In this document: positions 30,110 through 45,059 of the stretch, piece after piece
Position numbering within the stretch: position 1 is the first letter of the stretch
Layout of the letters: every line of letters begins with the position of its first letter
Origin: Mycteria americana
Taxonomy: Eukaryota; Chordata; Aves; Ciconiiformes; Ciconiidae
Length of the DNA stretch: 64,000 nt
Assembly (NCBI RefSeq): GCF_035582795.1
Contig: NC_134373.1
Location: 32,954,501-33,018,500 of the forward strand
Reading direction: 5' to 3'
The notes under the pieces: model-generated
The model's input: the letters and a program-made list of their open reading frames with translations, nothing else
Told to the model about the DNA's origin: nothing
Databases searched by the model: none
Program-made: the position numbers and the translations under genes

Positions 30110-30817
30110 CTGCAGAAGGACACACGGAGGGGAAGATTAAGCACCCATCAGAAACTGCACAGAGATTCACCCCTCGGAAAGGGACTCTCTGGGTGTCGGT
30201 TTGGAGGCTGCACACCTGCACCACAAGGAAAGAGCAACTTCAGGGCCAAGCATCTCCATCTCAAGGATGGATTTATTCTAGGAGTGGACTCAATGAAGGT
30301 GCAAAACAGCTGGTAGGTTTGGGGTCTGTTTGCCCTTTGGATGTCAGGACCTGCGTGTCAGCTACTGCAAAATCCATCCTGCCTGAGATCAAGGCAGACA
30401 GCATTGCTGCTCTGCACTGGTCTGAGGCTGATGTCCAGGACACCCCCGTCACTGGGAGGCAGGCAGGCTTCCCCATCCTCCCCTCCTCTGCAGCTTGTAG
30501 CTCTCTCAGCCTGGGTGTTTGCAGCTCAGAGTGCAGCAAAACTGGGGTTGCCACCCTCTCCTGCAGAGCGGGACAGCACTGGAAATGAATGGGAACGTGA
30601 ACCTCCATGAGGACTTGGGCAGTGACGCTTGTTGCTTCTCTGCCTAGGATACTCTCAGGTTGCTTAGTGTGGGCTCTGAGCAACAGCAGGTGTGCCTAGG
30701 GCTAATCAACCCTGTTTAACGAAGCAGGAGTAATTCCTTAGCTGAAAAGTCTCCCAGGAACCAAAGAGCTGCCCATCCGACCAGTGAGAAGTCCCTCCTG
30801 ACCTTCCCCATGAGTAC
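30110..30817 (-). other. ITGB5: ITGB5 intron 11
   Basis: This 708-bp intron has donor AAAAG|GTACTC and acceptor TTCTGCAG. Nothing else is recognised. Confidence 0.85.
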
Positions 30818-31040
30818 CTTTTAGTGCTACAGACGCCTGGGCAGGTGGGACACTTCTCACACGTCTCTCCAAAAGCCCCCGGCTCGGTGCACTGACACTT
30901 CCCACAGACGCAGGTGCCCCTGCCACTGCACATCTGCCCGTCACTGGAAACACAGCCATCCGACTCAGTGGAGCAGTTGCAGTTGTCCCCGATGTAACCG
31001 GCGTGGCACTTGCACTCCCCACAGTGACACTCTCCGTGGC
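30818..31040 (-). CDS. ITGB5: Integrin beta-5, I-EGF modules 3-4 exon
   Basis: This 223-bp exon has fourteen-plus cysteines in integrin EGF spacing: [44 protein letters not shown] and [17 protein letters not shown]. These form the leg modules that extend during activation. The acceptor is TCGCCTTCAG and the donor AG|GTACTC. The exon opens mid-codon (TCA G|GC), joining in phase with the 430-bp exon upstream across an 18-kb intron. Confidence 0.96.
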
Positions 31041-34000
31041 CTGAAGGCGAGAGCAGGGAGGAGACGTCAGCAGCATCCCGGGCCAGCGCTGGGTGCCACA
31101 GCTGCCCCTGCGCGGGAGGGACCAGCAGCCCAGCAGGAAAAGCTGCCAGAGAGACCTTACTTGGCAGAGCATCAAACAGATGGCGATGGGAAACACCTAG
31201 ATATCAAAGTATTATCTACATTTGGCAGCAAAAAATACCTACTCGCAGCTCCTCCAGCTTCCCTCTATAGTAGCGCAAGACAAATGGGCACCTCTCCCTT
31301 CCGTGGCCAGGACAGGGGCACAAACTGCCCTTGGGAGGTACCAGCAGTGATGGTGACCATGGGGAGAACCGGGCAGCTCCCTTCGAGCAGACACAGCCTG
31401 CAGCTGGGGGAGGTGACTTCCACCCAAGTCGCCCTGGGAGCCCCGCTCAGCATAGCACTGTCATCCTTCTCTGGGTGGAGGGCAGCAAAATGAGGGGGTC
31501 CACATGAGGAACAACCACCTACTATTGCAGAGCCCAAACACGATAAGCTGGTAGAGACTGCACGCTCCGGCCAGGTGTCAAACTTGTTACTCTCTTATTT
31601 TACTCTCTCCGGATGAGGGTTCCCAAGTATCCCTCTCTTTTCAGGGTGCCCTTCTGCACCCTCCTGGTTCGCCCCCATTCAGTGCTTGACACCACCAAGC
31701 AAAGGTTGACACCTGAGAGCACATTTCAGCAGCATGCTGTCATGAGCCTTTCTTACCCACAGAGTGAATATTCCCCACCTCTGCCTCCTGGTGCCCAGCA
31801 CTGTGTAACTGGGCTTTGCAGAGCACTACACCTCCCATCTCCAAGGCGAGCAGCATCTCTGTCACTCAGTCCCCAACGCTTCCTAAGCATCACTTGGCTT
31901 CATTCATGTGCCCACCTGAAGACTCCAGCTAAGCTAGGAGGGTTATGTGCAGTTTAATACTGTGATTTCTACTGCTACTGGAGTAGCAAAAATATTCGGG
32001 CTGACAAAGGGTCTCTGGCAGCAGCTTTCGAAATACTGCTTCTCAAACCAGATGTGTCTGTCTCAGAGGCACGGCACTGGGCAGACAAATACTTTAGGGC
32101 ACCAGAGGATGTGGCAGAGTCGATGCCATCTGGCTGCTCACCGCATGAGCCAGACAGGAGGCAGCACAGCCAGACTGCGGGCAGTTTTCTGCTAGGTCTT
32201 GCTACGGCATCGGATTTTGCTAGCAGAGCCACTGTGCCAGTAAATGGGGGGCCCAAGTCATGGGCTTCCAGACTAATCTTCTCCAGGCCACACCACTCAG
32301 CAAGAAGTTTTCTCCTCCTCTGCGCTTCCCCGCCCACTGTGGACCCTGAGCTCTGGAGATCAGCATTACTGCTGGGCCCTCAAAATGGTGTAAAAGAGGG
32401 GGCTCCTGTGATGGCTTCGACGTTTACTGGGCTGGCTGGTGTTCTGTATGAATTAATCTCTTCTTTGTCTGTCTACACTGAGAGAAATGACAATGGGAAT
32501 GGAGCAGTGCTTCCTTGCTGGTTTTGAACCCAGCTTTAGTGGCAAAAAGCCTAGGAGGTTGACCATTTCATAAGGTCTTTCCTACCCTGCTTTCCTAACA
32601 GCTTTACTTAAGAAGTACTCCCAAAAACCTTAAAAGTCCTTAAAAAAAAGTTAAATCAACAAGCGGCATCTCCTGTGGCCAAGCAAGACCTCTATATCCC
32701 AGCCAGTACCATGAAGGTTGCTGGGACCAGCTGAACCTCCCCCAGGGAGTAGCTCAGGGCAGCTCACAGCAGAGATGGATGAAGAAACTGATCCAGGAAG
32801 GGTTTTCCTCGACCAAAGCATCCCCTTGCAACTACGGGGTTTAGCGATGGGCTGAGAAAGTCAACAGGTTTAAAGGTTTTCAGTGACAGTAAGTGGAGTG
32901 GCTGGCTGCCGAGCATCTGGTTTGAAAGAAAAGCATCCGTCAGCTCACTGGAAATAATACCACTTGAATTCCTCCTTGGTCGATCCCTAGGAGAAGGGAT
33001 GCCTTTGAAGGCATAGTTTATAGAGCTGAAGGGTTTGTGTACGAGGCTCGTCAGAAACCTAATTACAGCCCAGCTTTCCCACTGGAAACAGCCTCAAGTG
33101 CCTCAGACAAGATAAATTATATACACGCTCCTTTCATCAGCACAAAACTGCTGATCTCCCTGCCTCTCCCATTGCTCCAAGATTACCAGAGAGGCTGTGG
33201 ATTGTCAAGCTATATCCCTTGCCAAAAGTCATGGGAACACCTTCTGTTTTACAAGGCATCTCATATGTCCCAGCACATCACAAACTGCCCTCCTACGGCC
33301 TCTTTTGCACTCCCCCCCATTTGCTTTGGATCCAGCCTGCAAACTCAAACATTACTAGACAGAGGAGGTTATGTTTACAAGATCTTTAGAGGTGACCTCC
33401 TTCCCGGCTTACATCTGATGGAGATTAAAAATCCCTCGCTCTGTTTGCCTTCACGACGACAGCCTTGCCCTTTCCCCAGCCACATCCGTACAGGCAGGTT
33501 TGGTTTGCCCCTTCCCTACAAAGCTCCAGTTTTGAGCCCCTGGACACAGCTACATCCACCACCGCTGCTGCTTGGGGCACAGCTGCAGAGTGGGAACCCT
33601 CTGTGCCCTCCACTTCGCAAGCGAACTGAATGGGGTAGCTGGCTTTATTCACAATTAATTCAGGCGTTCAGGCTCTTGCACGCAGCAAGTTTGATGCCTC
33701 CATGGCAATGCATGTGTCCAAATTAGCTATAAATCACAGTTTTCTTAAACGGGCACTATTCCAAGGAATCCAAAGCAGCTGGCTTTGGGGCTTTGTGTAT
33801 ATGGCATTTAGTAAACGAGCTCACGCTTGAATTTGAGCTGTGAGGGCCAAGAGAAGCAAGCCAACTGCATTCACACCACCCCACGGTCCTGACCTGGGTG
33901 GAAGCCACCCCCCTGCTCTTGGGCAGAGGGACAGAACCCCTGCATCATCAGCCTTAGCTCGGTCCTCCTTGGACACCACAGAGCCCAGCAAAAGATGCAA

Positions 34001-37000
34001 ATCCATTGGAAATCCATCTCTAGAAGTGTTATTGCTTATTAAATTGTTCAGTTTTTAAAGCCATCAGTGCCAGGCCAGTACAGGAGGCTAGAAAGCCTGC
34101 ATGTCCCTTTCAGCCCCTGGCAGGCTGGGGATGGAGCCTGGAACGACTGTCCTGGGGAAGGGAAACAGCCATTTCCAAATAATGCATCCTATTAAACCAC
34201 TGCGATTGGAAAACTTAAGCAACAGCATCTTAAAGCAAACGGCTTCGTTTATTGAAGGGGATGAAGAAAAAGCCCGTATATATGAGTGTGACTAAGTGTG
34301 GGGGTGTGAGCTTAAAATTTAAAAACATGTTGAAATGTGTTTTCTGCTTTGGCCACACTGGCTCCACATGTAAGAAGTCAGTGGCGAAAACTCATCATGG
34401 GGAATGTGCCAAGAGTGGGAATTTCTATGTTGACCTTTAACAGTGGAGACGTTACAATCTTCACTGCCTGCATCAGCTTGAAAGAGTGGCCACTCCTGCA
34501 AGCACCATGAGCTCCACTGCTGGGGCTCTCCCTTCATCTCCCACACAGCCTGAAGACTGGAGAAATGTAGTGAGTGGGATACATTTATTTCTTATACAGG
34601 CATGACGAGAGTCATCCCACTTCTCAACATCCACCTGGAGCACCGGAGATGGGAATCCACTCCATCCTCTTGCTCAGGACAAAACCTGAGAGGAGCCCCA
34701 AGGCAACATGGCATGCTGGTCACAGCGAGTCTTTTGGTGAAGGTGACCCAGAGCTGAGGTTTGCAGCATGCAGAGTGCTAGCTGGTACTCGTATTTCACA
34801 GCAAAATGTGCTGCACGTTTCCAGTCTCAGCTATCCTACATCACACGCAAAGCTGATGTGGTTAAGCAGTCTCTGCCGTGTAAGATCATGCCTGCAGGAA
34901 GCCTTCCACCACTACGCCGATGATGAACCTAGTTTCACCTCCCAGTTTCATTTCCAGGACAAAAATGTGTCCTCGAAGAGGGTGTGTTTCAAGGCACCTC
35001 TGCACCAGCAGAAGTCTCATGGTGCAAGACATTACTCTGGATTTTAACCCCCTTGTACCCTTTGAGTTTGCATGTTCTCTATTAAAGCTGGTTTGTGAAG
35101 CCAAAAGACCTTAATTATGTTCTCCAAACATAATACAAGATGTTTTCTTCTGTTCTCATCCTTGAAATGAGACAAGCTTAGATGTTTAATAGATCCAGAT
35201 CTAATTGGGAAATGAAATGCTCCCTCTGAATTTGATAACATACTTTCCAGCCAGGTCTTGATTGTTGGGGGGGGCTAACATGAAACACATGCCAGGGAGG
35301 CTGCAGAAACACGCTGGGAGGGTGTAGCAGAGGAAAGCAATGCTTCTGGCGGGGGAGAGCAGTCCCCAGACTAGGTTTGGACTAGTCTGGGCTCCGGTGG
35401 GGCGGGAGCCATGGGGCGCACCGCTGCTTGGAGGCACCCTCTTCCCAAGAAGGCCACTGAGGTAGACCGAGACCGGCAGCCCAGCTGGTCCCTCTGTCTC
35501 TCTCCCTGCCCCAAAATACATCCCCATCCCACTGCCATGCCCCAGCTGGGCTGCACGTCTCGCTGTCGCTCAGGCGGATTTTGGCAGGACATCCAGCCGT
35601 CCTCATTTCACCCCAGCCGCCTCTGCCTCTCCCCTCAGCTGCCCACCGGGATGACAGCCGCAGACCAAATCCCCTCTGCCCTCACCCCGGCACTGCGCAA
35701 ACCTGGCTTGGCAGCCCGACACCAGCGCTGCGTGCCGCAGCTCCGGTCCCCGAGTGGGGTCATTGCCGGCAAGCAGGAATCATGATAGCAGCTTCTGGCA
35801 GAAACTTCCAGCCTCTGAGCCTGAATTCATCCCGGGCTTCCTGACAGCAGGCTGCAAAGCGGGACCCCGCAGTGGCCAAGTGCTCGGCGGGACAGCCCGT
35901 CTGCCCTCTGCAATAACTGAGTTTGCCTTGTAGGAATTGCACTCACCGCTGCTGCACCAAGAGGTCTGAAACTCAGCGCACTAAAAGCTCTGTCGCTTGG
36001 TCTTTTGATAGAAAGTGGTTTTCCTAAAGCCCCCTACTTTTGGAGACCAAAAAATTATGCAAAAATACCAGCTTGCTTTCAAGAGAAATCGAAAATGATC
36101 CCAGCTTTTATGGAAGGGGAGAAAGGGTTTGAGAACAAGCCCCTGCAACACTCCTTTTTTTCCCACCTGCTAGCAAACTAAATTGATGTGTCTACCATAC
36201 AAGAAAAAAAAGTCCTCATGATTTTTAAGCCAGTTTCTTGGTTTCTGAGCGCGCGGGAGGGGAAAGGTCATACTGCAGTTTGTTCCCGCTAAATCAAGCC
36301 ACTTATTTTTGTGCCTCCATGCTCACATCCAGGCTTTGGGTCAAGACCTTCAAAATGCTGTGCTTTTGTCATTTTTGGTTACTTGAACAACTGGTTTGAA
36401 AAAAAACCACCAAAAACCCACAGGAAAACCAATTAAGAGAAATAAGTTATGGCAAGCAATTTCCAGATTCCCCAGTGCCACCCCTTTAATGAACCCTGGC
36501 CGCTGTGCCCATCAGCCGGAGAGCCCCAACGCAGAAGCCATGTGTTGTCTGTGCTCCCTAGGGGTGCAGGCACCAAAACCATCTGCTTATGAAAGAAGCA
36601 GCACTCAAACCCTATTGACACGGGGCACTGCCTGAGCATCGGTTTTGTACCAGACCAGCCAATCTTCCAGCAAAAGCGTCCGACGTCTGCAGGAGAGGCT
36701 CTGGGAACAGCACATGTTGAGTGGGAGGAGGAAGGGCAGCGGAAGAGGCTTTGAACATTTGGAAAATGTAGACCTTTCCATTTGGGAAAGGGCTATGGTA
36801 AGACACAGTGCCTGCTTAGGCAAATAAATCATCGACTTCCCCACTAATCTCTTTCTATGACTCAAAGCTGCCAGAGCTGCACGTCAAGAGGCCCGGCAAG
36901 GCGAGGCAGCCTGCCCGCGGCACAGCTCAGGTTCGCAGTGCCGTCCTGCTGCCAGATGGTCGGCACCGGCAGGAAGTCAGGGAGAGCTTGGGAAATTTTA

Positions 37001-40000
37001 AATAGTGGGGATGGGCTTAGGATCCATTCCCTGGGTCACACCAGTCTGGCAGGGAAAAAAATGGTGGCAGGCTGGCAGGAGCATCCCCAACTCCTGGAGC
37101 CTTCAGAGCATAGCAATCTCCTTGTGAAAAGAAGGTTATTCTATAAACAAAGACGGACAAATGTCAAGGGTCCAAGGTTCCTGTGTAAACTGAAACACAT
37201 CCACCGACTGTCTCCATTCACAGCAGATGAGAGCTCACCCACACTTATTTATCCACCCTGCAATACTGAAACAACAAAACAAACGCTAAGAGGCTGGTAA
37301 TAAATAAATAGTGCTTTTCCGTATGTTATTTACACCAGACACCGTGGATCTGCCCATCTTCCCATTGCCTTGATTTCAATGGATATTTATGTCTTGAAGC
37401 ATATGGGTTTGGCAAAGAATCGACAAGGCTTTAAATAAGCCTTTATTTCAATCCTAGCGCTGGTTGAGCTCACCAATCATCAAAACATAGCATCAGAGAT
37501 ACAGACTAATGAAACCTAACGTGGAGGAATAAATACATGCTTGAGCTGCTAATTCAGCCTTGGGTACCACAAGCCCCATCACCAGCTCCACATTACTGCC
37601 AGCATCCCATCCATTGCAGCACTGCCATTACAAAACACCCCCTCAGCCCTCCAGTTTCTCACTCACTTGGGAACTTCTGGGTTAAATGAGAACTGGGCAG
37701 GGAAAACAGGGCTTTGGAAACTGCTGTCTCATGAAGGCAGTTGAAAGCGATCTGGGGCAGGCGGATTTCCTGCAACAGCCCTGGCCAGCCTTTCCTCATT
37801 TTCCTTCTCTCCGCTACAGAAGTGGAGCTGAAACACAATCACAAGATATGGCTGATGATCCACCAGAAAGCCAAAATGGGCAGTGAGGAGTCATTTCCTG
37901 AAGGAGATCTAAAGATCTGCATTTCTTAAAATAAAGCCTTCCTTTTTTCTTTTTTAAAGTAAGCTCAGCACTCCACAAATCTCTCGACTTTTGCTTACAC
38001 TAGTGCCTCAGCTGAGCCAGCCACACGTGGCCTTTTGGATGGAGACCCAGAGCTGGGAATTGGAGATTTTAGGTCCTGCTGCCTACTCTGCTACTGATGC
38101 AGGGAGCGATACAGGGCGAGGGCTGCTGCCAGACCCTCCCAGAGATGCAGTGCTTCATCCCGAACGGGGGCAATCGGGATGGGTGCACCGGTTCCCTTCG
38201 AGCCACGGGTCCAAATACCATCCCACCAAACTGGGCACATGCTCATCCTTGGCTTCGTCACCCCTTAAGCACCTGACATGGAAGGCACTGCAGAAACTGC
38301 TAATAATTCTTATTATTCCTTAAGCCAGATAGGAAGGTATGTATGTGTGTGTGTAATCCTGGTTTTTCCCCTCCTGTGTTTCCCTCCAGTCCTCTAACTC
38401 AAAAAGGGCTCTGTGCCACTGTCCTTTTCCACCCACCTCCATCCCCTCCAATGCAGGTGTTTATTTGGTCTCCCATGGGACACACCAATGCCTCTCCCCC
38501 CATGGTGCTCCCTGCTCCAGCCAACTCTCCAGCCCTGCAGGCACATTAAGGAACGTCATCTGCAAAGCCCTGAAAGACGAGATCTGCTCTTCCAGTGCGC
38601 AAAACCCCCTCACTGCAGCTCCCCCCACTTGTTTCCTTTCACCCCAAAAAGCCTGACAAAGGAAACTGCTTGGCAAAGACCCATTTTCCACTGGCTCTCC
38701 CAACCCTGCCCAGATACCACCAACACCCATGGGTCCAGAACCAGGAGCTTCTCCCCCACTTACTTCTTGGCCCATCTCCTTGCCCAGGTCTGCTTATACA
38801 ACTCTACATTTAGCCTTCAGCTTTTGTCACTGTGAAGGAAGATTTAGAAACATGAGGGGACATACGGTGAGCACACAGTTAGATGAAATGCAGATAAAGG
38901 GCTTGAGAAAAGCTATAGTGCTGCAACGCTTCCACCGACACGTGGTGCCTCCGGGAAGGGTAAGATTCGTCTCCCTGGTCTGGTGCCCAAGCAGGCTCCT
39001 ACCAGCTCCTACCAGCCAAACCCCTCCAGATTTGTTCTTAAAATAAAACTTGGCTCCAAAATAAAGCCGAACAATCCCAAATGCCTGGACTCCAGGGCCA
39101 AATTCTATGGTTCAGATCCATCCTTCAAATGAAGAGCAGGCTAGTTCCCACCCTGCCAAAGCCCAAATGGGCTGAATGTCCTTTCAGCTGGACCTCATCA
39201 AGAGGAGTGGGCTCTGGAGCCGAGAGAGATTCTTTCTCTGCAAAATCCAGTGCCGTGGGAGCCTTGCCCAGTTCTGTGTTTGGATGCAAACACATAATCT
39301 GGTGCAAGTTCACCAAAGGTCCATGGTTTTGGAACAGATTTCTCCCTTCCCAAAGAAGCTGAAAGAAGTCAGAATTTCATTCAAAATAAGACCAAAAAAA
39401 AGAGAAACAACAAACCCGCAGCCTGTGCTGCGCTTCCCTCTCAGGTCAATTGTTTAAATTCATTTTTTTAAACCAAACCAAGCAAAATTCACAGGTTGTC
39501 AGTGCATGCCAAGAAGAAATGCAGAGACCCTGAATTTCACTCACCTGCTGGTTTGAGGCTTTCATCTGCCTCTAAACCCCAAATACAGCATTCATTTCCA
39601 AAAGTTTATTTCTGTTAATTATTATCATCAGAAGGACCAAATGCAAACGCCAAACTCAGTGGGACGCCGGCCATAACGGCAGAGCATTTAAGCGAGTTTG
39701 TTCTAAGACCATCTTCTCTCTTTGGGGAGGGAGTAGGCGATGCACTGTGTTTTCAAAGTTCATCTTGTTTTTATTTTGGAGCTTTCTACTTTCTGAGATA
39801 GGAGGTTTCTGGCCATGGGAGGCGGCGGCTGCAGCAGGACAGGGGGGTTTGGGTACATGCATACACCATCAGATGACACCTCCGGTTGCGACCCACACGC
39901 TGTGCCACTTTAAGAGCAGAGACCCACAGACATAGCTCTGGCTCCCATAAAGATGTCGAAGACGTCACTTCTTTATTCTTTAATTCTGCCCTGGCATTTA

Positions 40001-40445
40001 ATGCCTCATTAGCATGCATTAATGCTTGCAAAAGGTCCGCTCAAGGACAAGGAGAAACCCCAGTGAAAAGAAGCAGGAACAGCAGCGCTCTGTGAGGTTT
40101 GGTCCTCCAAGGAGCTGCTGCCAGATCTGGGGAGAGCTGCAAGACTTTGACAGCTATGAGGGCCCGGGCAGGGGGAAAGGAGGGGTAAGAAAAGACAGCC
40201 TTGCCCTTTCGTGCCAGGAATGGAAACTCTGGCAAAGCAGTACTCGATCTGCTGGGGAAAAAAAAGTCCAACTCAATTGCTGTTTCGGTGTGAACAACCA
40301 ACACCAACCCTTGGCGTGAGCAAGGCAGGGCAGGCAGGGTATACCTGCTGCCAGAAACGCAAAGGAAGATGAAGAATAAACACAGCACTGAGCAGAAACA
40401 TGAATGGAAATATCATTTGTGTTCCTGTGAGAAATCCATGCAAAG

Positions 40446-40501
40446 ATAATAAAACATCTCAAGTTGGAAGGGACCCATAAGGATCATTGAGTCTGACTCC
40501 C
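40446..40501 (-). mobile_element. CR1 LINE 3'-tail fragment
   Basis: About 55 bases match the CR1 3' UTR (+ strand ATCTCAAGTTGGAAGGGACC and ATAAGGATCATTGAGTC). No coding part remains. It is inserted in the same orientation as ITGB5. Confidence 0.7.
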
Positions 40502-43500
40502 AAATAATCAACAATATTTAACACGTAATGATGTAACGGTAATGCCTGGTGGTGTAATACGTAATACTGCATTTATTTATTGTGAAAGAAATCCAGAGGG
40601 GCATATACATCAAGCACAGAGCATTCTAGCTAAGAACCATCTACTCGCACTGAAACGCAGCCACCTCTGACCTGAAGCACAGCGGCCGCACCACGCGACA
40701 CGGGCAGTGGTTAGCAGAGCAATCAGAGGGGGGAGCCAGGCATTTTTACACGCTGCAGCTATAAGCACTGGCCATGCTTTCGCAGGTCACGGCCGGCGGG
40801 TGAAGGTCACCCCGTGCCGTTTGCCCCAGCCCAGTGGCCATTTGAACCCCTTGGGATCTTCAGCCTTTTGAACGGGCACGGAGCAGGACGGGGAGGCACA
40901 CGCTCTCGGAGGAGAGCAGCACATGTCTCAGGATTAAATTGGAAAGAGAACAGAAACCAAGTTAAAGGGGAAAAAATAAATTTGGAGAGGAAGCAGAAGA
41001 GAAAGACTGGGGAAGGGTGGAAATGATGCCCTGGGGGGAAGTGGCAGGGAGGTTTCAGGAGCCTCCCAGGACTGGAGATTTGAGGAAACACATGCACTGA
41101 GGCACCCCCATGCTCCTCCAAAAGGCCACCGAGGATTTGCATGCCAGGGAAATGGAGACTTCATGAAGATGAAATTTGGGATGCAAACACCTCCCACCGG
41201 GCTCTCAGCCCCTCTCTGCACTGGGGCTATGAGCCACAGCTCCTGGAGGTGAGCACACCCAGAACCACATGGGACACGCTGCTGAATTTGGTAGCTTAAG
41301 GCAGAGAGACCTGCAAAGAGCGAAGGAGCTGTCGGGAGTGAGAGGCTGGCTGCACAGACACTAGCAAGACAGTGTAAGGACCAGTCCCTTCGAAGGCGGT
41401 GGTTTACGGGGTGTCCATCTCTCTCGACTCAGGGCTGCCAAGAGGAGGAAGCTTGTGCCTGAGCCAAAGCCCATCCACATGACCCCGAAAGCCTCCACTG
41501 GTAGAGGGTGTGTTTTAAATAAAAATCCTCCCTGGATTCTCTGGTACAGAAAATAATCAGTTCACTAACACGCGGTGATGGGTATCAGCGGTCAGCAGTA
41601 ACACACTGACAAGGTGCGAGTGCCCCCATTTCCCTGCCTCGCCACAGGCTTCCAAAATAATAGTGGCTGATGCTCAGGAACCCCTTGCTTGCAAGGAAAA
41701 TTCAAACACTGCTAAGGAGGGATGCTAACGCCAGCCAGCCGCTTGCACAGCTCCTGGGGAGTCTCTCTCCACCTTTTCGAATTATCTGGGAGCCTGGGGC
41801 TGGGCGTCCCTGCTTCCCATTGCAGCAGATGCCACCCTGGCGCAGGGCAGGATGCAAGCGCAGGGCACGGCAGGCTGCCCGCAGCGGGTAAGCGCGTCCC
41901 GTAAGCGCCCCTGTGGCTTCTCATCCTCTTCACACTGTGTAAAGAGCAGAGAGTTTCTCAATGACATTCCCCATTAAAGGCTGAGAGGTTTCAAGTGTTG
42001 CTCTCAGAGCTCAGTGCCCCCAGGCCAAGCACGGCCAGACCTGACCTCTCGAAAAGGCACCGCGAGAAGCAGCCCAGGATGACCCCAGGGCTCAGCCACC
42101 AGCACCCATCGCCGGATTGAGACCTAAAAGCCAACATCCCACATGTGACAGCAGCAGCGGGCTCCTCCACAGTTCCTTCATCACCTGTGGAAATGTTTTC
42201 CAAATCACTGCTTGAACAATCATGCTCTGCCTCCCCCAACACATTGCAACAGCACGGCAGCCCCCACGCTCCACAGGAGGTCAAGCAGGAATGCAGGAAT
42301 ATCAACAACTGACATCAGAAAAGATCTGGTTTATACAAACACACTTCAGAAAAAAATAAAAGGCGGCGGTTTTTCCTGATTTGGGGCTCAGATGCTGTCA
42401 TGCAGACAAATGACATTGGATGCATGGCCAACAGCATCCACAGAGAGACTGTATGCAGGGCAAGAGTGGTGTCGGTCCGAGCAGAATGAAGGTGAATTCA
42501 GTTGACTGCTCTTCCAGTTAATCCCCATCACAGCCCTCAGCCCTGCCTGCCCCAGATGACCTGGACCTTACATTTCTTTAAACTGACCCACAGGATAGGA
42601 GTAAACAGATCTGACCTAAACCTTACATTTCTTTACACTAACCCACGTGATGAGAGTAAGTGGAACATGCCCAGCTTTGCAGTTTAACTCCGAAAAAGGA
42701 AGAGGACAGTGGAGGTCCCCCATTTGATTCGTTTCTTATTAAATGTTTGCAGTCTGTTCTTGTTGGAGCCAAAATGTTTCACAGGTGGAGGGGGGATGTA
42801 AGCTGGAGCAGGGACACCCACCCAGCAGCAACGCCAGGCACGGGCACTCTGGCCTCAGTTCATCGTTGCTACAGAACACAGCAAGTCAGAGGTTTATTTT
42901 TTTCGTCTTATTCAGGGGGATTTTTTTGTTTTACCTATTTCTTCTCAGGCGTGCAGATATCTCAAGGCAAGGGCTTTGGCTGAGCAGCTTCTTCAGGTGA
43001 TAAAAGCCAAGGCAGAATGGGAATACAGCAAGCAGAAAGGCTTTTAGGAAGCTCTAGGATAAATGTACAGCCTGAGTGACTCTTGACCACATCTTAAAAG
43101 AGACATGCTACCGCAGTGCCAGCTCCTCGCTACTTATTCTGGCCATAAGGTCCCCCTGGGCTATGCGGTGGCTCTGTAGGCAGGAGACCTCGAGATGCCT
43201 GAAACCAGGTTTGTTGGCTGCTAAGAAGGAGTGATGGGCACCCTGTGCCCCACACAGAATGACAACACTTACACACATCTCTGCTTCCTAGCCCAACCGC
43301 ATCTGTTTTTTAGCTCCCTATCCCACACCCTGCTCTTTGGTGGGGAAGAGACACTTGCACAACCTATAACCTGCCCTAATCGAAAAGGGTTTCGGTTCAG
43401 AGGATTCTTCTAGGTTCACCTCACCCCAAACCACCCTCCCATGCCCTGCAGACCCATTAGCACACACAGCTGCTGCCTGACCCCAATGCGAGCCCCCAAC

Positions 43501-44003
43501 CTGCTGCTAATGAGTGAGACTGCTAACGAAGCAACCGGCGCTGTGAGGTCGCACCGTGATGACCTGAGCTGACACCACACCCTCTATCACCAAAATAAGC
43601 CTCAAAAATGCTGCCATCTTCCTCCTGCCTGGGGAGCGGAGCAGGAATGACCTGCAGGGTGGCCGCCCCAGAGACGGAGCCACAGGTCCTCTGCAGCCGC
43701 GTGGCTCACGGCTGCACAAGCACTTAGCGACAACCAAAGGATTATTTTTAACTTCCACATCTTATATGGTCCTTTTGTCTCTCCCCTTCAGGTTCCACTT
43801 TTCTAGGCAGTGCTCAGATTCCGCCTTTTCACACAAACTAAATCACAAACCCCTCAAATCCCCCGAATCAAAAACCTAAAGATAACAAGACTTGACATGA
43901 CTGAAAAGAAAACATTGCAGATGTGGTTTAGGCTTCGTTCCCTATCCTCTTTCTGTCGCAGGCCACCCTCTTCCCGTCTGGCAGGGGCTACACTCGCTTA
44001 ATG

Positions 44004-44019
44004 CCCCCCCCCCCCCCCC
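44004..44019 (+). repeat. Homopolymer run of 16 C
   Basis: Sixteen consecutive C on the + strand correspond to G16 on the ITGB5 sense strand, deep in intron 10. It is likely length-variable and error-prone in assembly. Confidence 0.9.
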
Positions 44020-45059
44020 ACTTGGCAGCACCGCAGGCAGCGGGCACAGGCAAGTCCCTTCCTCCCCAAACCACGCTCAACCCATCACCTGCACCTCGGA
44101 GGTTAATAAATCAAATACTACCCATTCCTTTCTTAACAGCAGCTTCTGGTAAAAGCTTACATACTAGGAATGAAAAGAATTAAGACAAGAAAAATTGTTA
44201 AAGCTGGATCACCTTTAATCTCACATCTGAGCCTTCAGATGCACACCAGCATCCTCCATCCAGGCACTACAACAGGGTAGGTGAATAACAAAAGTAAGTG
44301 TGGAAAAAGGTCTGTTTCCATAAGATGTGTCCATGGGCACAGTGATTTGTATGGTAACAGACCCTACCAGAAACCCCAGGGTGGAGATATCAGTGGTGCC
44401 ATCAAACCTGCGCACTGCTCTCACAGTGCAGGCTCTATTGCACAACCAGAAATTGCCTCGCTGGCACCAGAGCCATCGTTCCACCAGACCTCCGCAACGG
44501 CAGCGTAGTTAAACACCGTACGGCGCCCGGGATGGGGAACGCCAAAAACAAATTGCAGAAGCAGGAGTGAGATTTCTAATTTGAGGTTGTGTTAAAACAA
44601 ACAAAAAAGCCTTACCTCACTGGGCCTTAGTACACGCTAAAACCTCACAGTCCTTCCCCATTTAATAAAACCAAGAAAGGGAAGCAGTTAGAAATAAGCA
44701 CCAAGGACTTGTACATCCTCAGCAGTTTTTGAAGTGGTTTCTGCAGGGCAGCTGGAGCCGCATCTCACATCAACTTGGCTATTCTCTGTGAAATAAGCTA
44801 TGGATTTTCAATGAGCTCTCACTTCCTAAATCCCATGTCAGCAGTGATTCTGGCACTTGCATGCATTTGCAAATTTGACACCCAATGCTCTATTGCTGAC
44901 CCGAGCTTTTCGTGTCACTGGAAGCCCTGAACTGGGAAGCAAGGGCGGAATCCTGGCTCCTGCGCTCCGAGGCATCGCCATATCGCTGTGCTTTAGCCAG
45001 CCATGATCTTTAGCCATCTTAACTAGTTAAGATGTTCTCAGCTGCTTAAGAGCTAGAGA

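Noticed and set aside
33037..33726. 229-codon open frame on the + strand in ITGB5 intron 10
   Set aside because: No domain, low-complexity composition rich in P, S and L, no splice or promoter context, and antisense to the host gene.
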